In this document: in pieces, positions 52,841 to 62,333 of the stretch | How positions within the stretch are numbered: position 1 is the stretch's first letter | Layout of the letters: every line of letters starts with the position of its first letter | Assembly (NCBI GenBank): GCA_030656615.1 | Contig: JAUSOY010000081.1 | Location: 1-64,000 of the forward strand | Origin: Bacteroidales bacterium | Lineage (GTDB): Bacteria; Bacteroidota; Bacteroidia; Bacteroidales; TTA-H9 | Length of the DNA stretch: 64,000 nt | Reading direction: 5' to 3' | Position numbers and translations under genes: made by a program | The notes under the pieces: generated by a model | Seen by the model: only the letters and a program-made list of their open reading frames with translations | Databases searched by the model: none | Told to the model about the DNA's origin: nothing

Positions 52841-54382
52841 TTATGTATTTACAAAATCGCGCCAATGGCTGTTTTCTTCATAATCGAGCCTGACGATCGT
52901 ATTGTTTTGAACAGACCAAGATGCAAAATAGCTTGTCAGTTCTTGTTTAAGCATTTCGATGCTATCGCTGATTAATTCTTGATTAAATCCTTTTATTCCG
53001 ATATCGATAACCATTTCCATAGTAATAACACGGCTAACGACTCTGCCAAGTTCGAGGAGTTTGCGCTGAGGTAATGAATAATCCAGATTGAAATTGGTAA
53101 TTTCTTTCAGATGTTCAGCCGACTTTTGAGTCAATGAAAAGTCTTTGAAAAATTGGTACAGATTTGTTTCTTTTGCTTGCTTCATCAGTTTTAAAAGAGC
53201 TTCAGAAATTTGAACATACAAAATGTCATTCGATCCTTCAAATATCTGGAATGGTCTGCTGTCAACAATAGCCCGTCCGGCGATGTGATTAAGTTTGTAA
53301 CCCTTGGCGCCCACCAACTGAAATAAATTCTGAGCCGATTCCTGCATAAGATCCGTTGAATGCGATTTTACTGCATTGGCTTTAAGGCCCTGATCCATTA
53401 AATCAGCACCAACCTTTGCATGTTCACTGCTGTGTGCACAAATAGCAGATGTAATAGTATAAGCCGACTGGATACAAGCAAGGCGGTATTGCACCTGATC
53501 ATACGCAAACAGACTCTTGGATCCCACAAATCGACTCTGACAGTGACTCAGTGCCTCATCAAGCATACGTTTCGTGAAACCCATCGCCATAGCAGGAATC
53601 TCAAGTCTACTACGGTGCAAACTATCTAAAAGCATGGCTACTCCAGTAGATTTAGGCTGCAAACGATACATACGTGGAATATGCACATCAATTTTATTTC
53701 GGCCATAAGGAATCATATACAATCCCAGATTTTCGAAATATTCTTCAACATCAATTACTTGACCGACTTTATTATTATCGCTGATAAAAAAATCAATATC
53801 CCGCATCAGATTCCCACCCGGTGTCTTTTTTCTGGCGGTCAGCAACCAGTAGTCGGCCCAACCTGTTAAACCAGCCCAATGCTTAGTTCCTTTCAAGTGA
53901 TAATGCTCACGCTCTTCGGTATATGATGTTTGCATATTCAGGGCATCGCTCCCGTGATTGGGTTCGGTAATCATCAGGCCGCCCATACGCTTCTCTTCTA
54001 TAAAGTTTCTGAATATTACCGATTTAACTTCTTCGTTGGCATATTTCGCTACAGGTTGAAGAAACAAAGCCCAATTAATACCCAAAGTCAATCCAAGGGC
54101 AAGAGATTCGTATGAAGCCGATGATATAACTTCAATTCCTTCATGTGTATGACCACCCCGACCCCCATATACTTCAGGAATAAAAGCCATGAACGGATCA
54201 GCAGCAAGGACTTCTCGCAATACGTATGGAGGCAATCCACGCTGTGTACCTAAAGTATCATGCGATGTTCTCTGGTAAAAAACCGATTCAAGGGTACTTT
54301 TAAAATTTTTAATAAACACAGGAAATGCTTGATGGGCCTTTATGTCTCTACTGTTTTCAGCTATTTGATGAGTAAACTCCAT
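52841..54382 (-). CDS. Acyl-CoA dehydrogenase family protein
   Basis: A 513-residue flavoprotein. The N-terminal helical part holds YGGRGGHTHEG (about 72-82), the middle beta part has MITEPNHGSDALNMQTSY (about 137-154) and the KGTKHWAGLTGWADYW segment, and the C-terminal part has QIFEGSNDILYVQISEALL (about 377-395), the usual FAD and substrate region with Glu of EGSND as a probable catalytic base. Likely alpha-beta dehydrogenation of an acyl-CoA; chain length not decidable. Longer than usual (about 380-400), as in the ACAD9/ACADVL-like clade with a C-terminal extension. No electron-transfer flavoprotein genes are adjacent. Confidence 0.85.
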   Translation of the reverse strand: MEFTHQIAENSRDIKAHQAFPVFIKNFKSTLESVFYQRTSHDTLGTQRGLPPYVLREVLAADPFMAFIPEVYGGRGGHTHEGIEVISSASYESLALGLTLGINWALFLQPVAKYANEEVKSVIFRNFIEEKRMGGLMITEPNHGSDALNMQTSYTEEREHYHLKGTKHWAGLTGWADYWLLTARKKTPGGNLMRDIDFFISDNNKVGQVIDVEEYFENLGLYMIPYGRNKIDVHIPRMYRLQPKSTGVAMLLDSLHRSRLEIPAMAMGFTKRMLDEALSHCQSRFVGSKSLFAYDQVQYRLACIQSAYTITSAICAHSSEHAKVGADLMDQGLKANAVKSHSTDLMQESAQNLFQLVGAKGYKLNHIAGRAIVDSRPFQIFEGSNDILYVQISEALLKLMKQAKETNLYQFFKDFSLTQKSAEHLKEITNFNLDYSLPQRKLLELGRVVSRVITMEMVIDIGIKGFNQELISDSIEMLKQELTSYFASWSVQNNTIVRLDYEENSHWRDFVNT

Positions 54383-54677
54383 AAGGTTAAGTTCAATAAT
54401 TAAAAGGCATCATCCCAATAATTCATAATCTGGAAATGAATTACAACTCTATCTGATGGGATAGAAACCTCCATCAGTAATAACAGCGACAAAATAATAT
54501 TGTTTCATCGTTTCTTTTTTGAAGGCTTGAGAAAATAGATTTGGTTTTGAAATTTAAGGCAAGAGGCCAGACAATACTTAATAATGCATCATCAGGTGGC
54601 TATCGGAAAGGTGCTCTACCGGATTAGCATTCTACACAAATTGTAAATCATTATTGAAAACTAATGACTTACATTGA
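54383..54677. other. Intergenic region, no gene supported
   Basis: About 295 bases. On the minus strand a piece near 54610-54620 resembles a tRNA D-arm (GGTAGAGCACC) but lacks anticodon and T arms, so it is not called a tRNA. Confidence 0.4.
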
Positions 54678-54881
54678 TTATTTTTTAATACTGGACAAGT
54701 ACAAAAGCATGATGCTAAAAACGGTGGCAGCAATCATTCCAATCCAATTAACCCAGATCGGTAACAAGCATGTTCCGATAAAAACTGCTACATCGGTAAT
54801 AATCCGCAATAAATGGATTATCGCAACTATAGCAAATACGGTTCCTGCAAGTCGTAAAGCACAGTTTTTATAATTCAACAT
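54678..54881 (-). CDS. Small two-helix membrane protein
   Basis: A 67-residue protein with two hydrophobic helices (about 10-28 and 39-62). The pattern RLAGTVFAIVAIIHLLRIITDV followed by GTCLLPIWVNWIG is shared by a widespread, unnamed family of small membrane proteins, which I recognise only from sequence memory. The complementary-strand frame over the same bases lacks such features and is treated as noise. Monocistronic; function unknown. Confidence 0.7.
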   Translation of the reverse strand: MLNYKNCALRLAGTVFAIVAIIHLLRIITDVAVFIGTCLLPIWVNWIGMIAATVFSIMLLYLSSIKK

Positions 54882-55016
54882 ATTGAAAATGAATTAGTAT
54901 TGACAATAAAAGTACGATGGAAATCAAAAAAAATCAAGATTCACAATTAAAATATCTGTTAGCATTCTCATGCCCGGCAGGCTTTTTATACATTTGTATA
55001 GCAACAATCATATCCT

Positions 55017-56375
55017 ATGAACGTACATTTTATCTCGATTGGCGGCAGTGCCATGCATAATCTGGCGCTGGCATTGCATTTAAAAGGTTTTCACATCACC
55101 GGTTCCGATGACGAAATTTTCGAACCATCGCGCACTCGTTTATTGGCCAAAGGTCTTTTACCGGAAATCATGGGTTGGTTTCCGGATAGAATTCATAACG
55201 AACTCGATGCAGTGATACTGGGAATGCATGCCCGTAAGGACAATCCGGAATTAATAAAGGCTCAACAACTTGGTTTGAGAATATATTCCTATCCCGAATA
55301 TTTATATGAACAATCCAAAGACAAACTTCGGGTCGTTATTGGAGGAAGTCATGGAAAAACCACTGTAACGGCAATGATTCTTCACGTCTTGCATCAATTG
55401 GATATCAATTGTGATTATATGGTGGGTGCAAAGCTCGAGGGTTTTGATGTAATGGTTAAACTAAGTCATGACGCGAAAATTATGATTTTTGAAGGCGACG
55501 AATACCTTACCTCACCAATTGATTCACGCCCTAAATTCCATCTGTACAAACCTCATATAGCCCTGCTAACAGGAATAGCCTGGGACCATATGAATGTATT
55601 TCCGACTTTCGATGTTTATCTCGAGAAATTTACAGAATTCATCCATCTAATCGAAACAAATGGTCATTTGGTCTATTATCAGGGTGATGAGCATTTACTT
55701 CAACTGGCTCTGATATGCCGCTCTGATATATCGCAAATTCCATATCAAGAAGTTAGTTACCATACATCGGAAAATGGAAGCATTATCACCGAAAATGAAT
55801 TGGAATATCCGCTGAATATATTCGGTCGCCACAATATGCAGAATTTGAAGGGTGCAATGGAAGTTTGTAAGTTATTGGGAATTACAGAAAATGACTTTTT
55901 AAGCAGCATTCAAAATTTCCGTGGAGCATCCAACCGGCTTGAAAAACTATCGGATAACGGAAGTTCTTTTATTTATAAGGATTTTGCCCATGCCCCATCA
56001 AAAGTAGCAGCCACTACACGTGCGGTGAAAGAACAATTTCCAAACCACAAAATCATTGCCTGCCTTGAGTTGCATACATATAGCAGCCTCAATATCGAAT
56101 TTTTACCCCAATATGCGCATTGCCTCGAATCGGCAGACATTCGAATGGTATATTTCAGCAAGCATGCGCTGGAGATTAAAAAACTTCCTTCATTGGATAC
56201 TCAGGCTGTTAAAAACGCATTTAATGACGATGAAATCATGGTTTTCAATCAATCTGAAGAAATGCTAAAATCAATCAGACAAAAATTTACAAAAGAAAAT
56301 ACGGTGCTGCTAATGATGAGTTCAGGCAATTATGATGGTATTTCGCTGAAGGATTTGGCCACATCACTTATATAA
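55017..56375 (+). CDS. mpl: Mpl-type muropeptide ligase (UDP-MurNAc : tripeptide)
   Basis: A 452-residue Mur-ligase relative. Near the start is HFISIGGSAMHNLALALHLKG, the Rossmann-like N-terminal domain. The P-loop GGSHGKTTVT (about 110-119) and FEGDEYLTS (about 160-168) follow, then the middle domain HAPSKVAATTRAV (about 326-338) and a C-terminal domain. Mpl salvages L-Ala-D-Glu-mDAP tripeptides from wall turnover by joining them to UDP-MurNAc. Size and motifs fit; murein recycling partners are not adjacent. It is convergent with the patatin gene. Confidence 0.9.
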   Translation: MNVHFISIGGSAMHNLALALHLKGFHITGSDDEIFEPSRTRLLAKGLLPEIMGWFPDRIHNELDAVILGMHARKDNPELIKAQQLGLRIYSYPEYLYEQSKDKLRVVIGGSHGKTTVTAMILHVLHQLDINCDYMVGAKLEGFDVMVKLSHDAKIMIFEGDEYLTSPIDSRPKFHLYKPHIALLTGIAWDHMNVFPTFDVYLEKFTEFIHLIETNGHLVYYQGDEHLLQLALICRSDISQIPYQEVSYHTSENGSIITENELEYPLNIFGRHNMQNLKGAMEVCKLLGITENDFLSSIQNFRGASNRLEKLSDNGSSFIYKDFAHAPSKVAATTRAVKEQFPNHKIIACLELHTYSSLNIEFLPQYAHCLESADIRMVYFSKHALEIKKLPSLDTQAVKNAFNDDEIMVFNQSEEMLKSIRQKFTKENTVLLMMSSGNYDGISLKDLATSLI

Positions 56376-56384
56376 ACCGGCTAT

Positions 56385-58670
56385 TTACCGGGAGGTAGGG
56401 TTAAAAAGCGTATACCCAATATTGAACAGAATTGACCATGATTCTGTCTCTTTATCGAAATAGTTAACGCTCAGGCTAACAGGTCCAAAATAGCTATCAT
56501 AAACGAAAGCCATACTTCCCATAAAAAAACGATCAGAAAAATATTTACGATAGGCAGCTGTTTGAACTGCTGTAGAGACCACTTCTCTAAGCGGTTGATA
56601 AACATATCCTTCCATCCTTATATCCAATCGGCGGGTAATTTGAAATAAGTTTTTCGATCCAATAGCCACCGAATTAGGCGATCGGAATTTTGGAAGAAAC
56701 AGCATTTGTGCCGCTAATATCGGCGAAAACTGAGGCATTGCAAGAACGCTGGCGGTATAATTTGTTGAAAAATCCATATTAGAGATGAGTAACTCACCAT
56801 ACATTCCTAATTTCAAAGGACCTATCTGTTGAAAATAGTTGTCGTACATCATATCGATCATGAAGAATGAATAATTGCGTTCACTTTGATCTTTTATAAT
56901 TGATGTTGAGCCGGGATAATGATTCTCACGTCCGCTTACAAATCTAATTCCTGCTTTAAATCTTGAACCAGCTGTTGGATATTGTTTGCGGTTAAACGAA
57001 TTAAATTCGACCATCATATTAGCACCAGCATACCGAAAATCAGTTCTATCGAGGGTATCATTGCGTTGAATAAAATTCGTATGATAATATTTATCGGTAT
57101 TCTCACCAATATTAATACCCAGTTTCAAAACACCATTCGTTGTTACAGGCAATCCTAGGGCACCCCTCATAAAACTCTCCGATTTAAGTAAAAAAGACGG
57201 TGTTTTATCTTCAATGAAATAGGAATTACTTTTAAAAAAATCAAAATAATTATATACATAATCCCCTTCGATAAAATAAGGAGTTTCTGATGGAAAATCG
57301 ACTCTTCCTTTTATACGGGCCGAGGAATAAAACCGGCCAAAATATGAATTCACTAAAAAGCTTGTAGCATATCTTCCAAGATGATTATACTGCAATTGCA
57401 CAAATAGCTCGTTTGTAGCCGACGACGAAATATTACCGCCAAAATCAACTTCAAAAGATTCAGATGTTTGAACATCAAGCAATAAGTTAAAGTATCCGGT
57501 GTATTTATTAAATCGTAACTGAGGAAAAACATATTTGATCCGGTCATCAGCTATCAGTCGGAAATAATCCGTCTTATAATCGCCAATCATTTTTTCTTTA
57601 GACTTATGATTGAGTATTATCCTGACATATTCTGACTGTGCCGGATTCAAGCCTCTTACAATTACACTATCGATATACAAATCGGGCTTTCGATTCCTGA
57701 ATATATTACGTGCATTGTCGCGGGCTTCTATACTTTGCCGCTTTTGTACAAGCCCTTTAATGCTATCGAGCAGTCTAATAGCAGCACTATAACCACTATC
57801 GATTAATGCCCTGGAAAATCGGAAATCAGTAACATCAACAGAAATGAGTTTTGGCTTAACTACCAAACCTTTTTTGCCTTTTGGAATTTCATATAAGGTT
57901 TTTGTCATCAGCATATTTTCGAGCTGAGATATAATATCGTCTGATTCGGGGCGAACATCATCGGCAGCTGCTTTGCTTCCAATAATAACATCCGCGTGAA
58001 ACGTATTTACCGCCACATCTATCGGGAAATTATTATACATACCTCCATCAAACATAAGCCGTCCATCAATTTTTATGGGTTTAAAATAAAAGGGGAATGT
58101 CATGGAGGCTCTTACAATAGTGCCTAAACAACCGGTATCCGGGATATAGGGTTTATTCAAATAAATATCGGAAGCTACACAACGGAATGGAATATACAGC
58201 GAATCATAGTTATAATGACAAGCTGCACTGGCTGCTGCAAAAACCTCCATAAACTGGTAATCCATTTCAAATGGTGAAATAATATTGGTAGGAATACGGG
58301 TTTGCAGCTTTTGTGCATAATTAAACCGAAGTTTAAACCAACCGGCATTCGGGTCTTCTTTTTTATAATAATGGTAATAATCTTCCCCTATCTGCCCATC
58401 AGCCCATTTTTGAAATACGGATGATGTAACCAATTGTTCCATTTCGGCTGGTGTGTAACCTGCCGCATACAAACCACCAATAATAGCCCCCATTGAAGTA
58501 CCCATAATATAATCGATGGGGATATCGTTTTCTTCGAGTGCTTTTAACAAACCAATATGGCAAACCCCTTTGGCACCACCGCCACTCAGAACAACAGCAA
58601 CTTTCTGAGCATTAATGTTGTTAATCAACAGCAACATTAATATCAAAGAAAAGATACATCGGCTTCGCAT
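56385..58670 (-). CDS. Patatin-like phospholipase with outer-membrane barrel
   Basis: A 761-residue protein read from the ATG at 58670, which starts a good signal peptide (MRSRCIFSLILMLLLINNIN); a longer frame upstream is rejected. The patatin domain has the oxyanion motif GGGAKG, nucleophile Ser in GTSMG, and catalytic Asp in FDGGMYNNFP. The second half, from about residue 330, contains a POTRA-like segment (ylDSVIVRGLNPAQSEYV) and a long beta-rich BamA/D15-type barrel. This resembles PlpD-type type Vd autotransporters, in which the phospholipase is linked to its own translocator. Probable lipid hydrolysis at the outer membrane. Confidence 0.85.
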   Translation of the reverse strand: MRSRCIFSLILMLLLINNINAQKVAVVLSGGGAKGVCHIGLLKALEENDIPIDYIMGTSMGAIIGGLYAAGYTPAEMEQLVTSSVFQKWADGQIGEDYYHYYKKEDPNAGWFKLRFNYAQKLQTRIPTNIISPFEMDYQFMEVFAAASAACHYNYDSLYIPFRCVASDIYLNKPYIPDTGCLGTIVRASMTFPFYFKPIKIDGRLMFDGGMYNNFPIDVAVNTFHADVIIGSKAAADDVRPESDDIISQLENMLMTKTLYEIPKGKKGLVVKPKLISVDVTDFRFSRALIDSGYSAAIRLLDSIKGLVQKRQSIEARDNARNIFRNRKPDLYIDSVIVRGLNPAQSEYVRIILNHKSKEKMIGDYKTDYFRLIADDRIKYVFPQLRFNKYTGYFNLLLDVQTSESFEVDFGGNISSSATNELFVQLQYNHLGRYATSFLVNSYFGRFYSSARIKGRVDFPSETPYFIEGDYVYNYFDFFKSNSYFIEDKTPSFLLKSESFMRGALGLPVTTNGVLKLGINIGENTDKYYHTNFIQRNDTLDRTDFRYAGANMMVEFNSFNRKQYPTAGSRFKAGIRFVSGRENHYPGSTSIIKDQSERNYSFFMIDMMYDNYFQQIGPLKLGMYGELLISNMDFSTNYTASVLAMPQFSPILAAQMLFLPKFRSPNSVAIGSKNLFQITRRLDIRMEGYVYQPLREVVSTAVQTAAYRKYFSDRFFMGSMAFVYDSYFGPVSLSVNYFDKETESWSILFNIGYTLFNPTSR

Positions 58671-58857
58671 GGTGTTAATTTTAAAAAATATCCGCATTAT
58701 TCTTTCCACAAGGTAGTGAAATATACAGACTAAAGTAATCAATAAATCAAAAACAATTGAAAAATATATTTGTTAAAACACCCTCTTCAAGTATTAATTG
58801 ACAGGACATCATAATCAAAGAAATGTTAAGAAACTAATTACCCAAATAAAAACCAAA

Positions 58858-58908
58858 AACCTCCCTGTTGCTACCATTGAGTGTTTCAAATGATAAAACA
58901 GGAAGGTT
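58858..58908 (-). terminator. Intrinsic terminator of the Cys/Met lyase gene
   Basis: Twelve-base arms (58858-58869 with 58897-58908, one G-T pair) with a T-rich tract on the minus-strand side, about 27 bases past the stop. Confidence 0.75.
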
Positions 58909-58934
58909 TGAAAAAACATTTAATATTGGAACAA

Positions 58935-60116
58935 TTATATTCTGGCCAGAGCCTGATCAAGGTCTGCTATAATATCCTCAACTTCCTCGATACCAATGGC
59001 AAGTCTGATAAGTCCATCGGTTATTCCGGCAGCCTGACGGGCTTCGTAACTCATTTTTGAATGAGTCATAGAAGCAGGATGCTGAATCAGCGTTTCGATA
59101 CCACCCAATGAAACTGCCAAAAGCATCATTTCAACACTACTCATTACAATTTTACCAGCAGCTATTCCTCCTTTTACTTCAAAACTAATCATAGCACCTG
59201 AGCCATTCATTTGTTTTTTAGCAAGTTCATATTGGGGATGTGATTTCAAACCTGGATATCGAACCCAGGCAATTTTAGGATGATTCTCGAGATATTCGGC
59301 TACGATCATGGAGCTTTCCTGTGCCTTATCAATTCTGATTGCCAAGGTTTTTAATCCTCTTCTGGCTAACCATGATTGATGTGGATCGATATTACAGCCC
59401 ATATTGACCATCACTGGACGCACAACTTTATAAAGCTCCTGCGTTTTTGTTACAATGATTCCACCAACAATATCAGCATGTCCATTGATGAATTTCGTCA
59501 TTGAGTGTAAAACGATATCGGCTCCCAAATCGAGGGGTTTCTGAAGATAAGGGCTGCAAAATGTATTGTCTACACAAACCAAAATACCTTTAGACTTTGC
59601 AAATGCACAAATTGCATCAATGTCACAAATTCCGATGGTAGGATTGGCGGGTGTTTCAAGATAAATGAGCTTCGTTTCTGGTGTAACTGCGTCTATTACG
59701 TTTTGAATATTGGTGGTATCAACCCAGGTACTTTTCACTCCAAAACGTGCGAAAATAGTTTCAGCCACCACGCGTGACGGACCATAAACGGCATTATGAC
59801 CGACCATATGAGCACCCATACCAAGCAATGCCATATAAACTGTAGTTACTGCTCCCATCCCAGAGGATGTGGCTATTCCACCAAAACCATTTTCGAGCAT
59901 AGCAACGGTATTCTCCAAATCGCTAATCGTAGGGTTTCCGATACGAGTATAAATATATCCTGGATCTTCACCAGCAAAACATTGTGCACCATGGTCGGCA
60001 TCACGAAATTTAAAAGTAGAGGTTTGGTAAATGGGTGTTACGGCACTACCCAACTGATCTTCAAATCCACCGCCATGTACAAGCATGGAGTTGAATCCTG
60101 ATTTTTTGATCTTCAT
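58935..60116 (-). CDS. PLP-dependent methionine/cystathionine gamma-lyase family enzyme
   Basis: A 393-residue Cys/Met-metabolism PLP enzyme read from the ATG at 60116. A longer frame to 60374 runs across the promoter and is rejected. Motifs: HGGGFEDQLGSAVTPIYQTST near the start, YTRIGNPT (about 53-60), PANPTIGICD (about 157-166), PLP Lys in HSMTKFINGHADIV, and SLGGIETLIQHPASMTHS (about 335-352). Sequence is close to methionine gamma-lyases, but the Cys that follows YG in those enzymes (Cys116 in Pseudomonas) is Pro here (VYGPSR), so substrate could be cystathionine or methionine. A -7 TATTTTTG box at 60205-60212 gives a leader of about 80 bases. Confidence 0.87.
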   Translation of the reverse strand: MKIKKSGFNSMLVHGGGFEDQLGSAVTPIYQTSTFKFRDADHGAQCFAGEDPGYIYTRIGNPTISDLENTVAMLENGFGGIATSSGMGAVTTVYMALLGMGAHMVGHNAVYGPSRVVAETIFARFGVKSTWVDTTNIQNVIDAVTPETKLIYLETPANPTIGICDIDAICAFAKSKGILVCVDNTFCSPYLQKPLDLGADIVLHSMTKFINGHADIVGGIIVTKTQELYKVVRPVMVNMGCNIDPHQSWLARRGLKTLAIRIDKAQESSMIVAEYLENHPKIAWVRYPGLKSHPQYELAKKQMNGSGAMISFEVKGGIAAGKIVMSSVEMMLLAVSLGGIETLIQHPASMTHSKMSYEARQAAGITDGLIRLAIGIEEVEDIIADLDQALARI

Positions 60117-60204
60117 TTCTGATATTTTTGATATACTGGAAAAAGCCACATTTGGACAAATCAGTTCTTTAAGCAGCCGTTTCCGTAAATTAATTAGCTT
60201 TGGC

Positions 60205-60235
60205 AAAAATACGCTTTTGAAACGCGTTAGCCAAT
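60205..60235 (-). promoter_or_regulatory. Candidate promoter of the Cys/Met lyase gene
   Basis: Minus-strand TATTTTTG at 60205-60212 matches the -7 consensus and TTGG near 60232-60235 is a near match to the -33 element at the expected spacing. Confidence 0.5.
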
Positions 60236-60306
60236 TTATCGATGACATAATAAACCAATCATAGGTTAATTTGTTAATTATTATCGAATCAACTAAAATC
60301 ACAATC

Positions 60307-61221
60307 ATGTTTACAAAGAATCTGACTCTAATGATCGCCACATTGCTATTATCGGGCAGCGTAATGGCTATCACTCCTCCTGATACATCATACTGGCACA
60401 GAACAACAGAAGCAGGTTTAACATTTTCTCAATCCAGCATGACAAACTGGGCCGCTGGTGGAAGTAACTCCGTGGCTGTAAGCACCTACCTGAATGTATT
60501 AATGAATTACAAAAAAGAAAACGTCAATTGGGATAATTCACTTGAATTAGGATATGGTATGCTCAAAACTGAAGGTTTGGGATTACGAAAGAACGATGAT
60601 AAAATTAACCTGAGCAGCAAATATGGATATAGAGCTGCTGAAAACTGGAATTATAGTGCCTTGCTATCCTTCAAATCACAATTTGCGAATGGATATGCCT
60701 ATGATGTTAATGATTCGGTTGCTATCTCGCGATTTTTGGCTCCTGCCTATATTCTTTTGGGCGTTGGTATGGATTATAAACCGAATGATATGCTTTCTAT
60801 TTTTATGTCGCCCCTCTCCGCACGGGTAACCTTGGTAACCGACCAGGATCTTGCCAATGCGGGAGCCTATGGCGTTGATAAAGCAGTATACGATGCAAAT
60901 GGTGATATGATTACGAAAGGGAGTAATTCGCGCCTTGAAGTAGGGGCCTCTTTTAAAATGCTGTATAAGAAGGAAATTATTAAAAATGTCAGTTTCCAAT
61001 CCACCCTTCAATTATTCACTGATTATATAAAAGACCCACAGAATGTTGATATGGACTGGGAGGTGATAATGCTTTTTAAGGTGAATCAATTCATTCAGGC
61101 TAATCTGAATACCCATATCTTATACGACCACGATATCAACATAACTACAAAAGATGGCAGTATTGGCCCCAGAACTCAGTTTAAGGAAGTTTTTGGATTG
61201 GGTTTTGTGGTAAAATTTTAG
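60307..61221 (+). CDS. DUF3078 protein
   Basis: A 304-residue secreted protein: signal peptide about 1-20, then SSMTNWAAGGSNSVAVSTYLN, the typical DUF3078 repeat start, and a beta-rich body with alternating aromatic and Gly residues ending KEVFGLGFVVKF (terminal Phe), consistent with an outer-membrane barrel. The family is restricted to Bacteroidota and its function is unknown. Start at the ATG at 60307; an in-frame upstream ATG at 60271 lies within a region of the opposite gene's leader. Confidence 0.85.
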   Translation: MFTKNLTLMIATLLLSGSVMAITPPDTSYWHRTTEAGLTFSQSSMTNWAAGGSNSVAVSTYLNVLMNYKKENVNWDNSLELGYGMLKTEGLGLRKNDDKINLSSKYGYRAAENWNYSALLSFKSQFANGYAYDVNDSVAISRFLAPAYILLGVGMDYKPNDMLSIFMSPLSARVTLVTDQDLANAGAYGVDKAVYDANGDMITKGSNSRLEVGASFKMLYKKEIIKNVSFQSTLQLFTDYIKDPQNVDMDWEVIMLFKVNQFIQANLNTHILYDHDINITTKDGSIGPRTQFKEVFGLGFVVKF

Positions 61222-61289
61222 AGAATCTCCGGATTTTGCAGAACTGCTGAATTACAGGCTATCAAAATATTTTATCTATCTGAAATATT

Positions 61290-62333
61290 TCAGATAGAAT
61301 CATCCTGTCTTGCGTTCGTATACCTACGCCATTTCTCAATGACCGCCTTCATATCTTCCGGAAGATCAGAATCGAATTTCAGGATTCCGGGTTTTGTCGG
61401 ATGCTGAAATGCGAGTGATTTGGCATGCAATGCCTGACGAGGAAGAATTTCAAAACAATTGTCGACAAACTGTTTGTATTTAGCAAATAGTGAGCCTTTT
61501 AATATTCGTTTTCCGCCATAAGCTTCATCTCCAAAAAGAGGATGGCCAATGTGGCTAAAATGTGCTCTTATCTGATGGGTTCTACCCGTTTCGAGCCGGC
61601 ATTCGACGAGTGTTACATAGCCGAAGCGTTCTAAAACCGTATAGTGCGAAACCGCGTGACGCCCAAAATCCGGATCGTCGGAAATACACATCAGCCTTCG
61701 GTCGCGTGAAGATCGACCGATATTTCCACGAATCGTACCTTCATCTGATTCCATATCACCCCACACCAATGCCTGATAACGCCTTTCTATGGTATGATCG
61801 AAAAACTGACGGGCGAGAACGGTTTGTGCAAATTCGGTACAGGCAATAGCCATGATTCCAGTAGTATCCTTATCAATTCGATGAACCAGCAAAGGAAGCC
61901 CAACTTTAAACTGTTGAAAATGAAAATATAATGCATTCAGTAGTGTCCCGTTATAATTTCCATAAGCCGGATGAACAACCATACCAGCAGGTTTATTGAT
62001 AATCAATACTTCATCATCCTCAAAAATAATATTAAGGGGAATGTCTTCCGCAGTAATCTCGTGAATCTGTGGTGGCTCGGGTAGAAGAATTGTAATTATT
62101 TCGCAAGGCTTAACCCGATAATTGGGTTTAACCGCAACATTATTAACCAGAATATTACCAGCCCTGGCAGCAATCTGGAGACGATTCCGGGATACTCCTT
62201 CAATTTTATTCGCCAAGAATTTATCGATCCGGAACAGCCCTTGGCCTTTATCAACTACGAAGCGATAATGCTCAAAGAGCTCACTACTTTCCTCATTCAG
62301 TTCAGAATCATCCTTTATGGGTATATCCATCAT
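61290..62333 (-). CDS. RluA-family pseudouridine synthase
   Basis: A 347-residue RNA-modifying enzyme. The N-terminal S4 RNA-binding domain (RIDKFLANKIEGVSRNRLQIA then GNILVNNVAVKPNYRV, about 36-70) is followed by the catalytic domain with the Asp of HRIDKDTTGIM (about 151-161), and the GRTHQIRAHFSHIGHPLFGD motif (about 249-268). It converts specific uridines in rRNA or tRNA to pseudouridine; RluD-like or RluC-like specificity cannot be settled. ATG overlaps the stop of the upstream T9SS gene (ATGA), so they may be co-transcribed. Confidence 0.93.
   Translation of the reverse strand: MMDIPIKDDSELNEESSELFEHYRFVVDKGQGLFRIDKFLANKIEGVSRNRLQIAARAGNILVNNVAVKPNYRVKPCEIITILLPEPPQIHEITAEDIPLNIIFEDDEVLIINKPAGMVVHPAYGNYNGTLLNALYFHFQQFKVGLPLLVHRIDKDTTGIMAIACTEFAQTVLARQFFDHTIERRYQALVWGDMESDEGTIRGNIGRSSRDRRLMCISDDPDFGRHAVSHYTVLERFGYVTLVECRLETGRTHQIRAHFSHIGHPLFGDEAYGGKRILKGSLFAKYKQFVDNCFEILPRQALHAKSLAFQHPTKPGILKFDSDLPEDMKAVIEKWRRYTNARQDDSI

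Noticed and set aside
54610..54620. tRNA D-arm-like sequence on the minus strand
   Set aside because: No anticodon stem, T arm or acceptor stem around it.
54664..54873. Plus-strand frame opposite the small membrane protein
   Set aside because: The minus-strand frame has two clear helices and a family-like pattern; this one does not.
60117..60200. SAM or methionine riboswitch upstream of the lyase gene
   Set aside because: The leader is only about 80 bases with no recognisable conserved core or terminator.
60117..60374. 86-residue extension of the Cys/Met lyase
   Set aside because: Runs through the predicted promoter and overlaps the divergent DUF3078 gene start.
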